Below the pieces are notes generated by a model that saw nothing but the letters and a program-made list of their open reading frames with translations, was not told the origin of the DNA and made no database searches. Below, in pieces: positions 1 to 11,457 of a stretch of DNA of 64,000 nt. This stretch comes from Zygnema cylindricum. Lineage: Eukaryota; Streptophyta; Zygnematophyceae; Zygnematales; Zygnemataceae. The stretch lies in NCBI GenBank assembly GCA_037447655.1, contig JBBHKE010001697.1, forward strand, positions 1 to 64,000, in the 5' to 3' direction. Positions within the stretch are counted from its first letter, which is position 1; each line of letters starts with the position of its first letter. The position numbers and the translations under genes are program-made.

Positions 1-641
1 ACCTTATGAGAGATGGACAGGCCGGAAACCAGACATATCTCACTTAAAGGTTTTCGGCAGTCAAGTATTCACTCTAGATACTGATCGATTGGGAGGCAGC
101 TAAGAGAGTCCTTAGATATTTGATAGGAACTAGGGATCTATAGTTGCATTTGGGTGGGGAGAATACTGACATCACTCCTTGGAGTGATGCCAGTTATGGT
201 GATGCTCCTATGAGGAGATGCACTTCTGGATATGTATTATATGTGGGTGATGGGGCTTGCTGTTGGAGTAGCAAACAGCAAAACGTTATTGCTCAGTCCA
301 CCATGGAGGCTGAGTATATAGCCTCTTGCTCTGCTCTAAAAGAATTGATGTGGGTCAAGTCTTTGCTTGGTGAGCTTGGTCACCTTAAGAGTGGTGTGCA
401 AAAAATATTTTGTGATAATTAGGCAGCAATCGCTATTTCTGCCAATCCTAAACATCATTTTAAAGGTAAACACATGGACATTAGACTCAGCTTTGTTAGA
501 GAGAAAGTAGAAAACAAAATAATCAGTTTAGAGTACAGACCAGACAGTGAGATGGTAGCAGATATGATGACCAAACATGTGCCTTCCCCTAAGCTAATTT
601 TCAGAAGGGAGAAGTGCGGCTTGAAATTAAAGATTGACTAG
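1..641 (+). pseudogene. Copia pol remnant (integrase end joined to RNase H)
   Basis: This is a degenerate 3' part of a Ty1/Copia polyprotein. Bases 1-85 translate as the integrase C-terminus (PYERW, then KVFGSQVF). From about 88 the frame jumps directly to the RNase H region (WEAAKRVLRYL, then WSDASYGDAP, MEAEYIA and FCDN). All of reverse transcriptase is therefore missing through an internal deletion, judged by comparison with the copy at 8225-9800. A TAG at 420-422 interrupts FCDN-Q; the frame then continues through the HHFKGKHMDIRLSFVREK region to TAG 639-641. A purine tract (642-654) and an LTR follow. The 5' part lies outside the window. The element is not functional. Confidence 0.9.
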
Positions 642-654
642 AAAATAAAGGGAG

Positions 655-1710
655 TGTAGAAATTAATGGTCATTTTTTAAGTATTTTCTAGGTCTGAATA
701 GAAAAATAGATAGAAGCCGAGGCAGTCTACCTCTAAGTTCTCTCTCCAACTCTCAAACTTGTCGCAGTCACTGAGAAATTGGAGAGGAAGCTAAAGCCAT
801 GGCTACCTAGGCTATCCAGAGGTTTTCGGGACATAAATATTATTTTATTTATAATTTAGAATATATTTACTAAAATATATGTGCCGCCTTCAGGATTTGA
901 TCCTGGAACCTGCCGGCCGCTAATCGGCCGCTAGCCGTTATGTCTAGGGATAGTGTTACGCACTATAGGGATTGATAATTAATTAAACATTAATACGTAG
1001 AATAGTTCATTTAACTAAAATAGTTTTACAAGAGACATAGATCTAGTAATGTAAAAGTACGGATTACGGTACGGATAAGAAACCAATACCACGCATTTAT
1101 TTCTTTATCGAAACAAATATCTCGCATGTATTTATTACGGCTATGATTGAATGTGAATTTAATCGGACGGCCGAAATTAAACGCCGAGATCGCGGAAGAG
1201 AATTTCGGCGGTTTTTTATCATAGCCACATCCGATGACACGTGGCAGAACGGCACTGGATCGCGGCATCTCCGAGGATTAAGGGAGCGAATTCGGATAAA
1301 CCACGTGTCTACATTTAGGCCATGTCGTACAATGTTTGTACAGAAAGTACATCGGCAGTTGTACTTTTGTGTACCGAGGAGTAATCTGATTTGCTCCGTA
1401 CATTAGTAGATAGAGTCTGTGAGAGAGATAGGACTTAGAAAAATTAGTAGATAGGACCCTCTCTCCCAGAGAGCTTTTGTACAAAAGGTCAACTTTGACC
1501 CTCTATAACTTACTGCTCAGGGGAGCAAATTCAGAGATTCTTTTTGCTATTGACTCAAGGGAGTCTTGCCTTCATAGGGGTGAAGTTTGTCAGAGTTATT
1601 GTCTGCCACGGTGGCAGTTATTTTTGCTGAAACACAAAGGGGTCAGGGTTATCCTAGAGGCTTCTTGGAAACTGTCCACTCTGAGGACTTATGGAGGTCT
1701 CAAAGTTTCA
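655..1710 (+). repeat. Copia 3' LTR (family 1, copy A)
   Basis: A 1056 bp LTR starting TGTAGAAATTA directly after the polypurine tract that follows the pol stop codon, and ending AAAGTTTCA. Its start, its middle (the GCCATGGC block and the GTAC-rich block) and its end match the LTRs at 4000, 6192 and 10364. Around 885-945 it holds an antisense T-arm-like sequence (stem CAGG/CCTG), and at 1325-1405 six GTAC tetranucleotides. The 5' partner is outside the window, so no target duplication can be checked. Confidence 0.85.
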
Positions 1711-3131
1711 TAGATCTGCACCCATCCCCTTTTTGTTAGGCCTTATTGTTTTCCCCCTTTCCCGCTGAAGTGGAGATCCTCGAATAGGTACTCGGTGAGC
1801 CTCTGGAGTTTGTGTGGCAGGAGGAGTCGCTTGGCCTTGAAGGTGTTCTCCCCCATAGGGACCTGTTCCTCGAGCGGAATTGACCCGTCCACTTAGTATC
1901 CCTCCCGCTCTCTGCCTAGCCTCCCGGATGAGGAGCAATTCCTATTTAAGGGCCTTCTTACGTTCCTCTTCCAGAGCCTCCCAGTCTACCGTGACGGGTC
2001 CGGCCCCCGCCATTCCCTTACTCTGAGATCGCAGGAAATCAACCTGCTTCTGCGTGCTCCTCACCACACCTGAGAGATCCCCAATCCCTAAGTCAGGTGC
2101 TTCGAGGACTGTAGGTCTCGAACGCCACAACCCTTCAGACGGTCGGACTTCGACACTAAGGGAGGTAGGGAGCTAGAAGATGCTGAGATGGAAGGGAAGA
2201 ACGGTTCTTCTTTAGGTCGAGGAGCAAATCGGCCCTTGTTGTCTTGGTGATCGAACCGGTTCACTCTCTTGGGCTCCGGTAGCCTCCGCTTCCTAGTTCC
2301 TTCCCCGACTTGAGCCTGTGAGGTCGCCCTACCCATAGATTGTCGAATGGTTGCTATGTCTTGAGATTGGGTAGGTTCGCAGTGAGAAGTGGAGGGCCTT
2401 CCCGGTTTTCTGGGACAGAAGTTGAAGAGCCACTCTTTGAGGAACTGCTTAGTATCTCCACTACCCCTCCCACTGGGCGTACTATCGTGGTTCGGTCTGA
2501 CCTACGTACCCACTGTACTAGCTTGTTCTTAACCTTCAACTCGTGCAGATTATGAAGGGCTAAGACCTCTTTGCGACCGCGCCTATTATGATCCGCCATC
2601 ATTTCGGGATCCATAAACATCTCTGCTATAGGAGCCTTAGATCTCGTATGTCATCTGTTGAAATTTATGTATTTTCTAGGTCTGTGTTAGAAAAATAAAT
2701 AGAGTGTTGAAAAGAGGTGACTAATAGTTCACTTCTATATTTTAGTTAGAATGTAAAGAGAGAGAAAGAGAGGACCAAAGGCTCCGCCTTCTCCGCTGCC
2801 CAAACTTTAGCAGCCTTGGACAAAGTTGGAAAATTCTCGGGAGAAAGGACAGGTGGAGGTGGAGGAGAGGGTCGCCTCTCGGGCTGCTTTCGAGGAGTTT
2901 TGACAGCAACCTCTGGAGGCGTCTCTCCTTTAAGAAACCGCACTATGTGTAAAGGTGAGCCAAAGGTGGGTGCTTCCTCGGGCACTTGGGACTCTTCCTC
3001 CCGTGCCACCACTTCTTGCCTCTCCTGCTCTTCCGATCTGACCCCCGGAAGATCGTTATCCTAAACTTCTCCTCCTTTATAGCTGACAGAAGGAGAAGAG
3101 CTAAATCCTTTTTATGCAAGTACTCAGCCAT
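1711..3131 (-). pseudogene. broken unrecognised ORF, retroelement-like
   Basis: The minus strand has a chain of open frames with coding-like composition. 3060-2746 is rich in Glu/Pro and contains RRPSPPPPPVLSPENFPTL and KAAKVWAAEKAEP. After a foreign insert (about 2656-2770) the chain resumes at 2620-2354, shifts frame near 2370 into 2336-2088, and continues to about 1711. Frames link in order, as expected of one decayed gene of about 450 codons. I do not recognise a family; a retroelement gag/ORF1 is possible because it sits between two Copia elements. No catalytic motif is visible. Confidence 0.35.
2656..2770 (+). repeat. two LTR 5' ends back to back
   Basis: 2656-2704 (TGTTGAAATTTATG, then TATTTTCTAGGTCTG) matches the first 60 bp of the family 1 LTR at 655. 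2705-2770 (TGTTGAAAAGAGG, TAATAGTTCACTTC) matches the first 70 bp of the LTR whose start is at 26613 on the other strand. Only the LTR extremities are present, and they interrupt the minus-strand ORF chain. Confidence 0.5.
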
Positions 3132-3999
3132 AAGCGCCTTTCCCTTTTAACCTAAAGAGACAGGCTGTCTTTTTCAGTACTGTGCTTATCCGCCGGAAGC
3201 CCACTAAATGCTACACCCTTGAATACGACCCAAAGGATGGGAAAGGAAGACGAGTCTTCCAATCTAGCCCGCAATAAATCAGGACAGAAACCAAGAACGA
3301 CCTCAAATAGTGTGCAAATGACTTCCACGCAGAAATATAAAAATAAGAAATATCGGCTTTTTCAGATTCAACAATATCACCTTGCCCCGGAAAAGAGAAA
3401 TAAAGATATAAATTAATGAAAATGGTAAGCGAGCTCACATACCCCGGAGTGCAACGAAGACACAACTTAGAAAGGGAAACCTCTCCCAATTGCCCCGAAA
3501 AGTGATATGATTCTCCCTCATCCTTCAGTTCCGCCGCACGGATCCGACAAGACTCTTCTAAGTTTCAAACAGCGAAAATCCAAACCGCCCAAAGAGAGGA
3601 TAGTGCCAACCACCCAACCAAGCTACGGTTTCCACAAAAGACAATTCAAAACAAAGATGGCAATAGAAAACACAACACAATGCAATAGTTCTCCAACAGA
3701 AAGATTGATTGTATTTTTTGGGGGTTTTCTCAGGAGACAGTATTGAAAAAGGAACCTGTCTCCTTCGGCCCTAATTGCCTTATACAAGCAAAGTTTGTCC
3801 TAGTGTAAGTGCCGAAGTCAAAGCAATACCTAGGGCAAATCAGCAGCCATAATTTGTTATCGTACAGATCTAAGACAAAACAAGATGTACTACACTTAGG
3901 GCTAAAAGTTAGGCGGCTAGCATTGGCTAGAATGGAAGCCACATGTTTTTTTATACAACACTTAAAAGTAACAAAGTTTTGAGTTGACGTGGAGCACCT
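3132..3999. other. no recognisable gene
   Basis: Between the broken ORF and the Copia 5' LTR only short, unconvincing frames occur on both strands. The longest (minus 3489-3211, 92 codons) has no recognisable domain. This is probably the flank or 5' part of the decayed element at 1711-3131. Confidence 0.4.
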
Positions 4000-5033
4000 T
4001 GTAGAAATTAAAGGCTATTTTAGTATTTTCTAGGTTTTGTAAATTGCAAAAAAGAAGCAGAGGCAGTCTGCCTCTAACTCCTCTCTCCACCTCCCACACT
4101 TGTCGCAGTCACTGAAAGTTGGAGAGGGAGATAGAGCCATGGCCGCCTATGCTATCCCGACGGGGATAGATATTAGGGTGGTAGATTTTACCAGAATAAA
4201 CTTGGCGGGCCAAAGATTTGAACCTGGTACATGCCGTCCGCTGAAGTAGTCCGTAACCGGTAGCCTTGGTCAACTGGTCTAAACTAGAGATATATGGTAT
4301 AAGGTTTGATATTTATTTAAATGTTAACACGTAGGCTATTTTAATTCAACGGGATATTTAGGCATAGATACAGTTTGTAATGTAGGGCGACAGATCATCC
4401 GAAACGGATACCGCGCATTTTGTTTCGAAAGCGAAACAAATAGTGCGCAAGTATTTATGACGGCCACGATTGTAATCTGGCTTCATCGGACAGCCACGAA
4501 GCATGCCGAGATCGCGAAATGAGTTTTCGGCGGTTTACGGTCGACGTCACATCAATCGCCAAATGGTAGAATCACATTGGATTACGGCATCTCCGGGGAT
4601 TCCATGAACGAATCCAAAAATGACATGTGTCGACTTGTTGGCCATGTCGTACAATGGCCGTACACAAAGTACATCGGCACATGTACCTTTATGTACGATA
4701 CACTATTATGATTGGTGCCGTACTTCAGTAGATAGAGTTTTAGAGAGAGATAGGACTTAGAAAAATTTGATAGATTAGACCTTCCCTCCCAGAGCGCTCC
4801 AGTACAAAAGGTCAACTTTGACCCTTCATAACTTACTGCTCAGAGGATCAAATTCAGAGATTCTTTTTGCTATAGACTCAGGAGAGTCTTGCCTTTACAA
4901 AGGTGAATGTGGTTAGAGTTTTTTTCTTCCACGGTGGCATTTATTCTTGCTGAAACACAAAGAGGTCAGGGTTATCCTAGAGGCTGCGTGTGAGCTGCCT
5001 ACTTTGAGGTCCTATGAAGGTCTCAGAGTTGTA
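4000..5033 (+). repeat. Copia 5' LTR (family 1, copy B)
   Basis: A 1034 bp LTR from TGTAGAAATTAAAGG to CAGAGTTGTA, directly followed by the primer binding site. It aligns with 10364-11395 over its whole length. Internal landmarks are GCCATGGCC (4138-4146), an antisense tRNA-like block (about 4207-4284) and a GTAC cluster (about 4645-4735) just upstream of CAGTAGATAGAG, which is conserved in every family member. Confidence 0.92.
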
Positions 5034-5048
5034 GGTTATGGGCCCACC
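5034..5048 (+). promoter_or_regulatory. primer binding site, half-tRNA type (initiator Met)
   Basis: GGTTATGGGCCCACC begins immediately after the LTR. From memory of the plant initiator methionine tRNA, it is the exact complement of the anticodon stem-loop (GGTGGGCCCAUAACC). This is the priming mode known from Drosophila copia, where an internally cleaved tRNA half is used instead of the tRNA 3' end. The more common plant site (TGGTATCAGAGC) is absent here. The predicted gag ATG (5038) lies inside this site. Confidence 0.8.
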
Positions 5049-6191
5049 ATATAGGGTGCCTATATTCAATAGAGGTGGCTTCATTTACTGGGAAAGTATG
5101 ATGACAGGATCTCTATGTGAGAAACGGTTTTGGGGAATAGTGAGTGGACGGGTGAGGAGTCCATCCAGTCTTGGGATACCTCCACTGTTTACAGAACGCA
5201 GATTCACTAGAGATGCAAATTCATCTTCAGCGGAGGAGACAAAGAAAAGAGAGGTGGTGGCCAAAGGAAAGGAGAAGGAGACGGTCACACCAATAGCAAC
5301 CGGTTCGGTATTCATGTCACCTATTCCGAGGAACGAGGAGAATGATAACGATACGTGGGACTACAACAATATGGCGGCTAAGCACTTCATCCTCCGCCAT
5401 CTTACTCAAGGGCTTGCATCTCCCCATTTGCAGGTAGAGAGGGCATCCGATCTTAGGATGGCTCTCATAGAGATGTACCGAAGTGGTACGATTTAACAAC
5501 AACAGTTGGCTGATCAGAATATTAAGGAGTATGTATACAAAGGGGGGAAGATGTTGGATTTTTGCAATGAGCTTGCTACAATTTTCATGGAACTAGAAAG
5601 TGCTGGAAAAGAATTTAGTGAAAAGGAAAAGGTTAACTGTTTACTGATGAAATTACCAGAGGAGTTCGAGAACATAGTCAACCGTGTGCAGGACTTGGCG
5701 GACTCAAGGTCGATTTGGAATTCAGTGGTAGGGATGATTCTCGTTCGAAGAATACGATTGAGATCCGAAGGGGAGGAAAGAGTGGGCAAGCTTTGGCAGC
5801 CGGGACCTATGGGAGAAACAATGATTCCAGAAAACAGGTTGGAAATTATCGAGAGGAGGGGCAAAAAAATCAGACCGAGGAGTTCGAACCAAGAACACCC
5901 AAAGGATTGTGCCATTTTTATAAGAAACCCAGGCACTATATGGCTGAATGCACAAATTTAACAGAGTTGCGGTTAAAGGAGGGGCAAGCCGGTGGACCCC
6001 CGAGAGGAAAGAAAAAGGCCATTGTGACACAGGTACATGAGGCAGAATCCGATGACGAGGATGATGAACTCTTATTGGACGTGGAGTTGGAAGCGAAAAA
6101 CGAGGTCGAAATTCCACGAAAGCAGAAATGTGCTTTCGGTGGCTTAAAAGGTGAAGAAGGCAGGATTGTAGATTCAGGTGCATCCATGCAC
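5038..6191 (+). pseudogene. Copia gag and protease N-terminus
   Basis: Gag starts at 5038 overlapping the primer site. It is broken by TAA 5494-5496 and a frameshift near 5715. 5506-5710 carries the Copia-type gag core (LADQNIKEY, FCNELATIFMELESAGKEF, LMKLPEEFENIVNRVQDL). The zinc knuckle at 5910-5951 reads CHFYKKPRHYMAEC: spacing of CX2CX4HX4C is kept but the second Cys is Tyr, so metal binding is probably lost. An acidic stretch follows. The protease active-site motif VDSGASMH ends at about 6191, where the frame is cut by a nested LTR. Confidence 0.85.
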
Positions 6192-7227
6192 GTTGAAATC
6201 AAAAGATTTCTAGAGTATTTTCTAGGTTTAAAGATGTTTGTATAAAAGGAAAAGAAAAGGACGGACAGCCTGCCTCCACCTCCTCTCTCTAGCCCCCATA
6301 CTTGTTGTACTCACTGAAGGATAGAGAGGGTGGTTGATCCATGGCTGATTTAGTTCAACAGGCAGTTATTTTCAGTAGGTTGCTAAAAATATACCTGACG
6401 GACCCGGGATTTGATCCAGGTACCTGCGGTTCGTCAAGTTGGTCGGTAGCGGTCAGCTTTATCCTAATAGACTAAGACCAATAATAAATGTTATAGTATG
6501 TGATAGATATATATTTATTTTGGGGGGAATAAATCCATTTAACTGCAATTATATACGGCATACATAGATACAATTTTAGAAAGTACGTAGTACGATACTA
6601 ATTCGAAACGGAAACCACGCATTTTGTTTCGACAGCGAAACAAATGCCGCGCAAGTATTTATAACGGCGAAGATTGCATTTCGCGTAAAATCCAACGGCG
6701 CACATCATCGCCGAAATCCCGGAGTTGTCACTTTGGCGTTTTGTGACGTGGTATGACCTAGAGCCACGTGGAGAGATGACATTCGGTCATAGGAATTCCG
6801 AAGAACGTACGGACGAATGAAAAACGGACACGCGTCCGCTTAATAGCTTTGTCGTACATATGCCGTACAAAAGGTAAACCGGCAGTAGTACTTTCTAGTA
6901 CGGTACAGTAATCTGATTGGTCCGTACTTCAGTAGATAGAAGTTATTAGAGAGAATCAGGACTTAGAAAATTTTGGTAGGTAGTCACCTCTCCCTTTGAG
7001 AGTTTTTACAAATTGGCATTTTAACTGCTTCATAACTTATCGCCTGGTTGGGCGTTTTCAATGATACTTTTTTCTACGGACTCAAGGGAGTCCAGGCTGC
7101 AGAGGGATGCACTCAAATTTTTTACTTGTCAGCTTGGGTAGCAGTGGTTGCAATAGAAAGTGGGTTAGTTAATAACTATCTAGAGGCTTCCTGTATTCTG
7201 TAGTCCAATGGAGGACACATAATTTCA
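6192..7227 (+). mobile_element. solo LTR nested in Copia protease
   Basis: About 1036 bp of family 1 LTR in the same orientation, running from GTTGAAATCAAAAG (start degenerate) to ATAATTTCA. It shows the same landmarks: the GCCATGGC-like block, an antisense tRNA-like block (about 6400-6478) and a GTAC cluster (about 6848-6932). It separates VDSGASMH from MCKDKHLF, which are contiguous in Copia proteases, so it was inserted into an existing element and then reduced to one LTR. Candidate duplications ATGCA/ATGTG match at 3 of 5 bases, so exact boundaries are uncertain by a few bases. Confidence 0.8.
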
Positions 7228-10200
7228 ATGTGTAAAGATAAACACCTGTTCACAAAGATAAGAAAGATTCCCACCATAGAGATAGAGTACGGGGATGGGA
7301 GGATAGTCACTACTACTCTTGTAGGATGGGTAGATCTAAAAGTGTTAGTAGAAGGAAAGACATATATAGTTACATTCTCCGATGTATTGTTTATTCCGGA
7401 CCTGAACGAAAACCTCATCTCTATGTCTGTATTAGATGATAAGGGTTTTGATACAAGCACTAGGAAAGGAGTCTTTACTGCTAGTTTTGAGGAGGAAGTT
7501 TATTTCACTGCTGAAAAGGTAGCCAAGGGATGTTTAGGCTGATTTTAAGCAATGAAAAGAAGAAAATTTATTATGTTGGTGTTCATGATATACTGTTGTG
7601 GCATAAAAGGCTTGGGCATGTGAATCTAGATAAGTTAAGAGAGATGAAAAAGATGGGAGTAGTGGAAGGGATTCAATCGGTGAAAGTGAGAATCTAAGTG
7701 ATTGTAGTGGATGTGCTCAAGGTAAAGCACACAGGTTACCCTTCCCAAAAACTGCCACCTATAAGGGAGAAAAGATTCTAGATTTAGTACACACAGATAT
7801 TTGCGCGCCGGCGAGAGTGCCATCACCCGGGGGGAAGAGATTTATAATGACTATCACTGATGATTGGTCTCGGTATTCCAGGGTGTTTTTTTTGAAAAAT
7901 AAGTCAGAGGCTGAGGAATGTTTTAGACAATATAAAGCATGGATTGAAAAACTCCATGAAACCTCAATCAAGAGAGTAAGGAGTGACAATGGTGGAGAGT
8001 ACACCTCTATCCAATTTGAGGGTTTTTTGAGAGAAGATGGGGTGGAACACCAAAAGACAGTTCCTGAAAATCCTGAGCAGAATGGTGTAGCTGAAAGATT
8101 AAATAGAACACTGAGTGTGACACTGCTAGGAGTATGTTGTCAGATAAAAAGATAGGAAAAAAATTTTGGGCCGAAGTAATGAAATGTGCAAATTATCTTA
8201 AAAATAGAGTTCTTACTTCAGCATTAAATGGCCAATCAGTAGTCAAGTGTTTAGTTTAGACACAGATCGGTCAAACTAGAAGTTAGACCCAAAAGGAAAA
8301 CCAAGATATCTACTAGGATATGATGAAGATATAAAAAGATATAGAGTTTATGATCTCAAAAGAGAGGATATTATCCTAGTGAAGCATCTAGTGGTTATGG
8401 ATGAAGGAAAACCTATAGATCCCTTTAAGCATACAAAGACAGTCAAAATCAGATTTGAGTCAAAAAAATCTGATGACTTTGAGCTTCCTAACTATCTAGG
8501 ATTTCAAGAAGATGATGATCTTGCAGGTACAGATCAGATCGAGAAAGACCCAAATGTGGAAACCCTAGTATTAACTCCAACCGAAGCGGAAGACGTGGTG
8601 GAAATCGACACGAAATTAAGGAATATGGGAGAAGTAGAAACTGTTTGGAAGAATCCAAGAGAACCATCTATTCCGGCAACCGAGTTTGAGGGAGGAAGAA
8701 GAAGCAACAAAAGACTGCAAGACAGACAAGTTAACAATAAGGTAACCAAACTGTCTCACCCCGATGAACCTCAAACTTATAATGAGGGAATGACTTGTCC
8801 TGAAAAAACCGGTGGAAGACAGCCATTAATGAGGAGATGGCCTCAATTATGGCGGCCGATACATGGGAATTGGTGGATTGTCCTTTTGACAGGAAGCCAA
8901 TTGGATGTAAGTGGGTTTTTAAGCTGAAACTCAACCCGGATAACACCGTTGAGCGCTACAAGGCTCGGTTAGTGGCGAAGGGATTTACCCAGAAAGAGGG
9001 AATTGACTACGAAGAGACTTTTGCTTCGGTCGTCAGGTTTCTTTCGGTTCGGATACTTCTCAGTATGGCGGCAGCAGAAGACTAGAAGTGCATCAGATGG
9101 ACATCAAGACGACCTTCCTACATGGAGAGTTGGAAGAGGAAAATTTTATGCGACAGCCCGAAAGATTTGTGGAGCAAGGGGAGGAAAGCAAGGTTTGCCA
9201 ATTGATCAAATCTTTGTATCGTCTGAAACGGGCAGCCCGGCAATGGAACAAGAAGCTCGATGAGTTTTTTACAGGTTTGGGATATATTCGGATCAGCTCA
9301 AATCACTCAATTTATTTGTTTGAAGATGAGGAAGGAATTATTTTTATTGCAATTTATGTCGATGATTTGCTTGTTTTAAGTAAATCTATGGATAAAATAA
9401 ATAAGTTGAAAAATGATTTAAAAGGAATATTTGAGATGAAGGATATGGGAGAAGCAAGGTATATTTTGGGAATTCAGGTAGAAATAGACAAAGATAGAAA
9501 GATAATAAGGTTAACTCAAAAAGTGGCCATTGGAAACATGTTAGAAAAATTCCAAATCGACAGGGCTAATAGTTCTACCACTCCTATGGAATTAAAGAAG
9601 GGAAGTGAGGGGAGTGAGGAAGAGGGAGTTATAATCTTAGATGATGAGGTAGGCTCGGAAGAGAAAAGATTTATGCAGACCATCCCTTATAGACAAGTAG
9701 TGGGCAGCCTAATATATTTTATGAATTGTACCCGTCCGGACATAGCCGCTACTATAGGATTACTAAGTAGGAGTCTGAATGCTCCCACTAAGAAAGATTG
9801 GGAGGCAGCTAAGAGAGTCCTTAGATATCTCATAGGGACTAAGGATCTATGGTTGCATTTGAGTGAGAACAATACTGACATCACCACTTGGAGTGATGCC
9901 AGCTATGGGGATGCTCCTATGAGGAGATGCACATCTGGATATGTATTGTATGTGGGTGAAACGGCTTGCTGTTGGAGTAGCAAGCAACAAAAGGTCATTG
10001 CTCAGTCCACCATGGAGGCTGAGTACATGGCTTCTTGCTCTGCTGTAAAAGAATTAATGTGGGTCAAGTCTTTGCTTGGTGAGCTTGGTCATCTTAAGAG
10101 TGGTGTCCAAAAGATGTTTTGTGACAATCAGGTTGCCATTGCCATTTCTGCCAATCCTAAACATCACTTTAAAGCCAAACACATGGACATTAGACTTAGC

Positions 10201-10350
10201 TTTGTTAGGGAGAAAGTAGAAAACAAGATAATCAGTTTGGAGAAAAAACCAGATAGTGAAATGGTAGCAGATATGATATCCAAACCTGTTCTTTCCCCTA
10301 AACTATTTTTTTGTCGGGAGAAGTGTGGTCTTAAAATAAAAAGTGACTAG
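7228..10350 (+). pseudogene. Copia pol: protease end, integrase, RT, RNase H
   Basis: 7228-7542 is the protease C-terminal part. 7590-8270 is the integrase: HKRLGHVN and CSGCAQG (zinc domain), then TDICAP, RSDNGGEY and NGVAERLNR (the D, D, E catalytic residues). Stops or shifts occur near 7695, 8120 and 8153, and about 60 bp are missing at 8233-8240 relative to bases 22-62. 8300-8815 is the linker. 8830-9085 is RT ([19 protein letters not shown]), ending at TAG 9083-9085. 9088-10350 is a clean 420-codon frame with the RT active site YVDD (9355-9366), the RNase H DASYGDAP and MEAEYMA motifs and FCDNQ. The intact last third suggests the lesions are relatively few. Confidence 0.92.
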
Positions 10351-10363
10351 AAAATAAGGGGAG

Positions 10364-11395
10364 TGTAGAAATTAAAGGCTATTTTAGTATTTTCTAGGTT
10401 TTGTAAATTGCAAAAAAGAATCAGAGGCAATCTGCCTCTAACTCCTCTCTCCACCTCCCACACTTGTCGTAGTCACTAAAAGTTGGAGAGGGAGATAGAG
10501 CCATGGCCGCCTATGCTATCCCGACGGGGACAGATATTAGGGTGGTAGATTTTACCAAAACAAACTTGGCCGGGCCAAGATTTGAACCTGGTATCTGCCG
10601 TCTGCGAAGTGTTGGTAACCTGTAGCCTTAGCCAACTGGTCTAAACCTGAGATATATGATATAGGGTTTGATATTTATTTAAATGTTAACACGTAGGCTA
10701 TTTTAATTCAACGGGATATTTAGACATAGATACAGTTTGCAATGTACGGCGAGGGAACATCCGAAAAGGATATTGCGCATTTTGTCTCGAAATCGAAACA
10801 AATAGTGCGCAAGTATTTATGACGGCCACGATTGTAATCCGGCTTCATCGGACGGCCACGAAGCATACCGAGATCGCGGAATGAGTTTTTGGAGGTTTAC
10901 GGTCAACGTCACATCAATCGCCGCGTGGCAGAATCACATTGGATTACGGCATCTCCAGGAATTCCAGGAACGAATCCAAAAATGACATGTGTCGACTTGT
11001 TGGCCATGTCGTACAATGGACGTACACAAAGTATATCGGCACATGAACCTTTATGTACGATACACTATTATAATTGGTGCCATACTTCAGTAGATAGAGT
11101 TTTAGAGAGAGATAGGACTTAGAAAAATTTGATGGATTAGACCCACTCTCTCAGAGAGCTCCTGTACAAAATGTCAACTTTGACCCTTCGTAACTTACTG
11201 CTCAAGGGAGCATTTTCAGAGATTCTTTTTGCTATAGACTCAGGAGAGTCTTGCCTTTACAGGGGTGAAGGTGGTCAGAATTTTTGTCTGCCAGGGTGGC
11301 AGTTATTCATGCTGAAACACAAAGGGCTTAGGATTATCCTAGAGGCTTCGTGTGAGCTGCCTACTTTGAGGTCCTATGGAGGTCTCAGAGTTGCA
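10364..11395 (+). repeat. Copia 3' LTR (family 1, copy B)
   Basis: A 1032 bp LTR after the polypurine tract AAAATAAGGGGAG (10351-10363), ending CAGAGTTGCA. It pairs with 4000-5033. The antisense tRNA-like block (about 10568-10650) is the best preserved of the family: read on the minus strand it has AGTTGGCTAAGGC (A-box/D-arm) and CCAGGTTCAAATC (T-arm/B-box). Confidence 0.92.
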
Positions 11396-11457
11396 TGCCT
11401 AACCTTTGACTCTGAGTAATAAATGCTTTGCACGTCTGGTGGATTTGAATTGACCTC

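Larger units (their letters stand above)
4000..11395 (+). mobile_element. Ty1/Copia retrotransposon, full length but inactive
   Basis: The order is 5' LTR (4000-5033), primer binding site, gag, protease, integrase, reverse transcriptase, RNase H, purine tract, 3' LTR (10364-11395). Integrase precedes RT, which defines Copia rather than Gypsy. The coding part has several stops and frameshifts, a small deletion near 8233 and a nested LTR at about 6192-7227, so it cannot be autonomous. The two LTRs differ at many positions by eye, so insertion is not recent. Flanks at the expected duplication (CACCT left, TGCCT right) agree at only 3 of 5 bases. Confidence 0.92.

Noticed and set aside
1026-1484. 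Short frames within the family 1 LTR
   Set aside because: Not conserved among the other three LTR copies and lying in the GTAC-rich noncoding part.
5038-5493. Independent host gene of 152 codons
   Set aside because: It starts in the primer binding site and continues into Copia gag motifs after one stop; it is gag.
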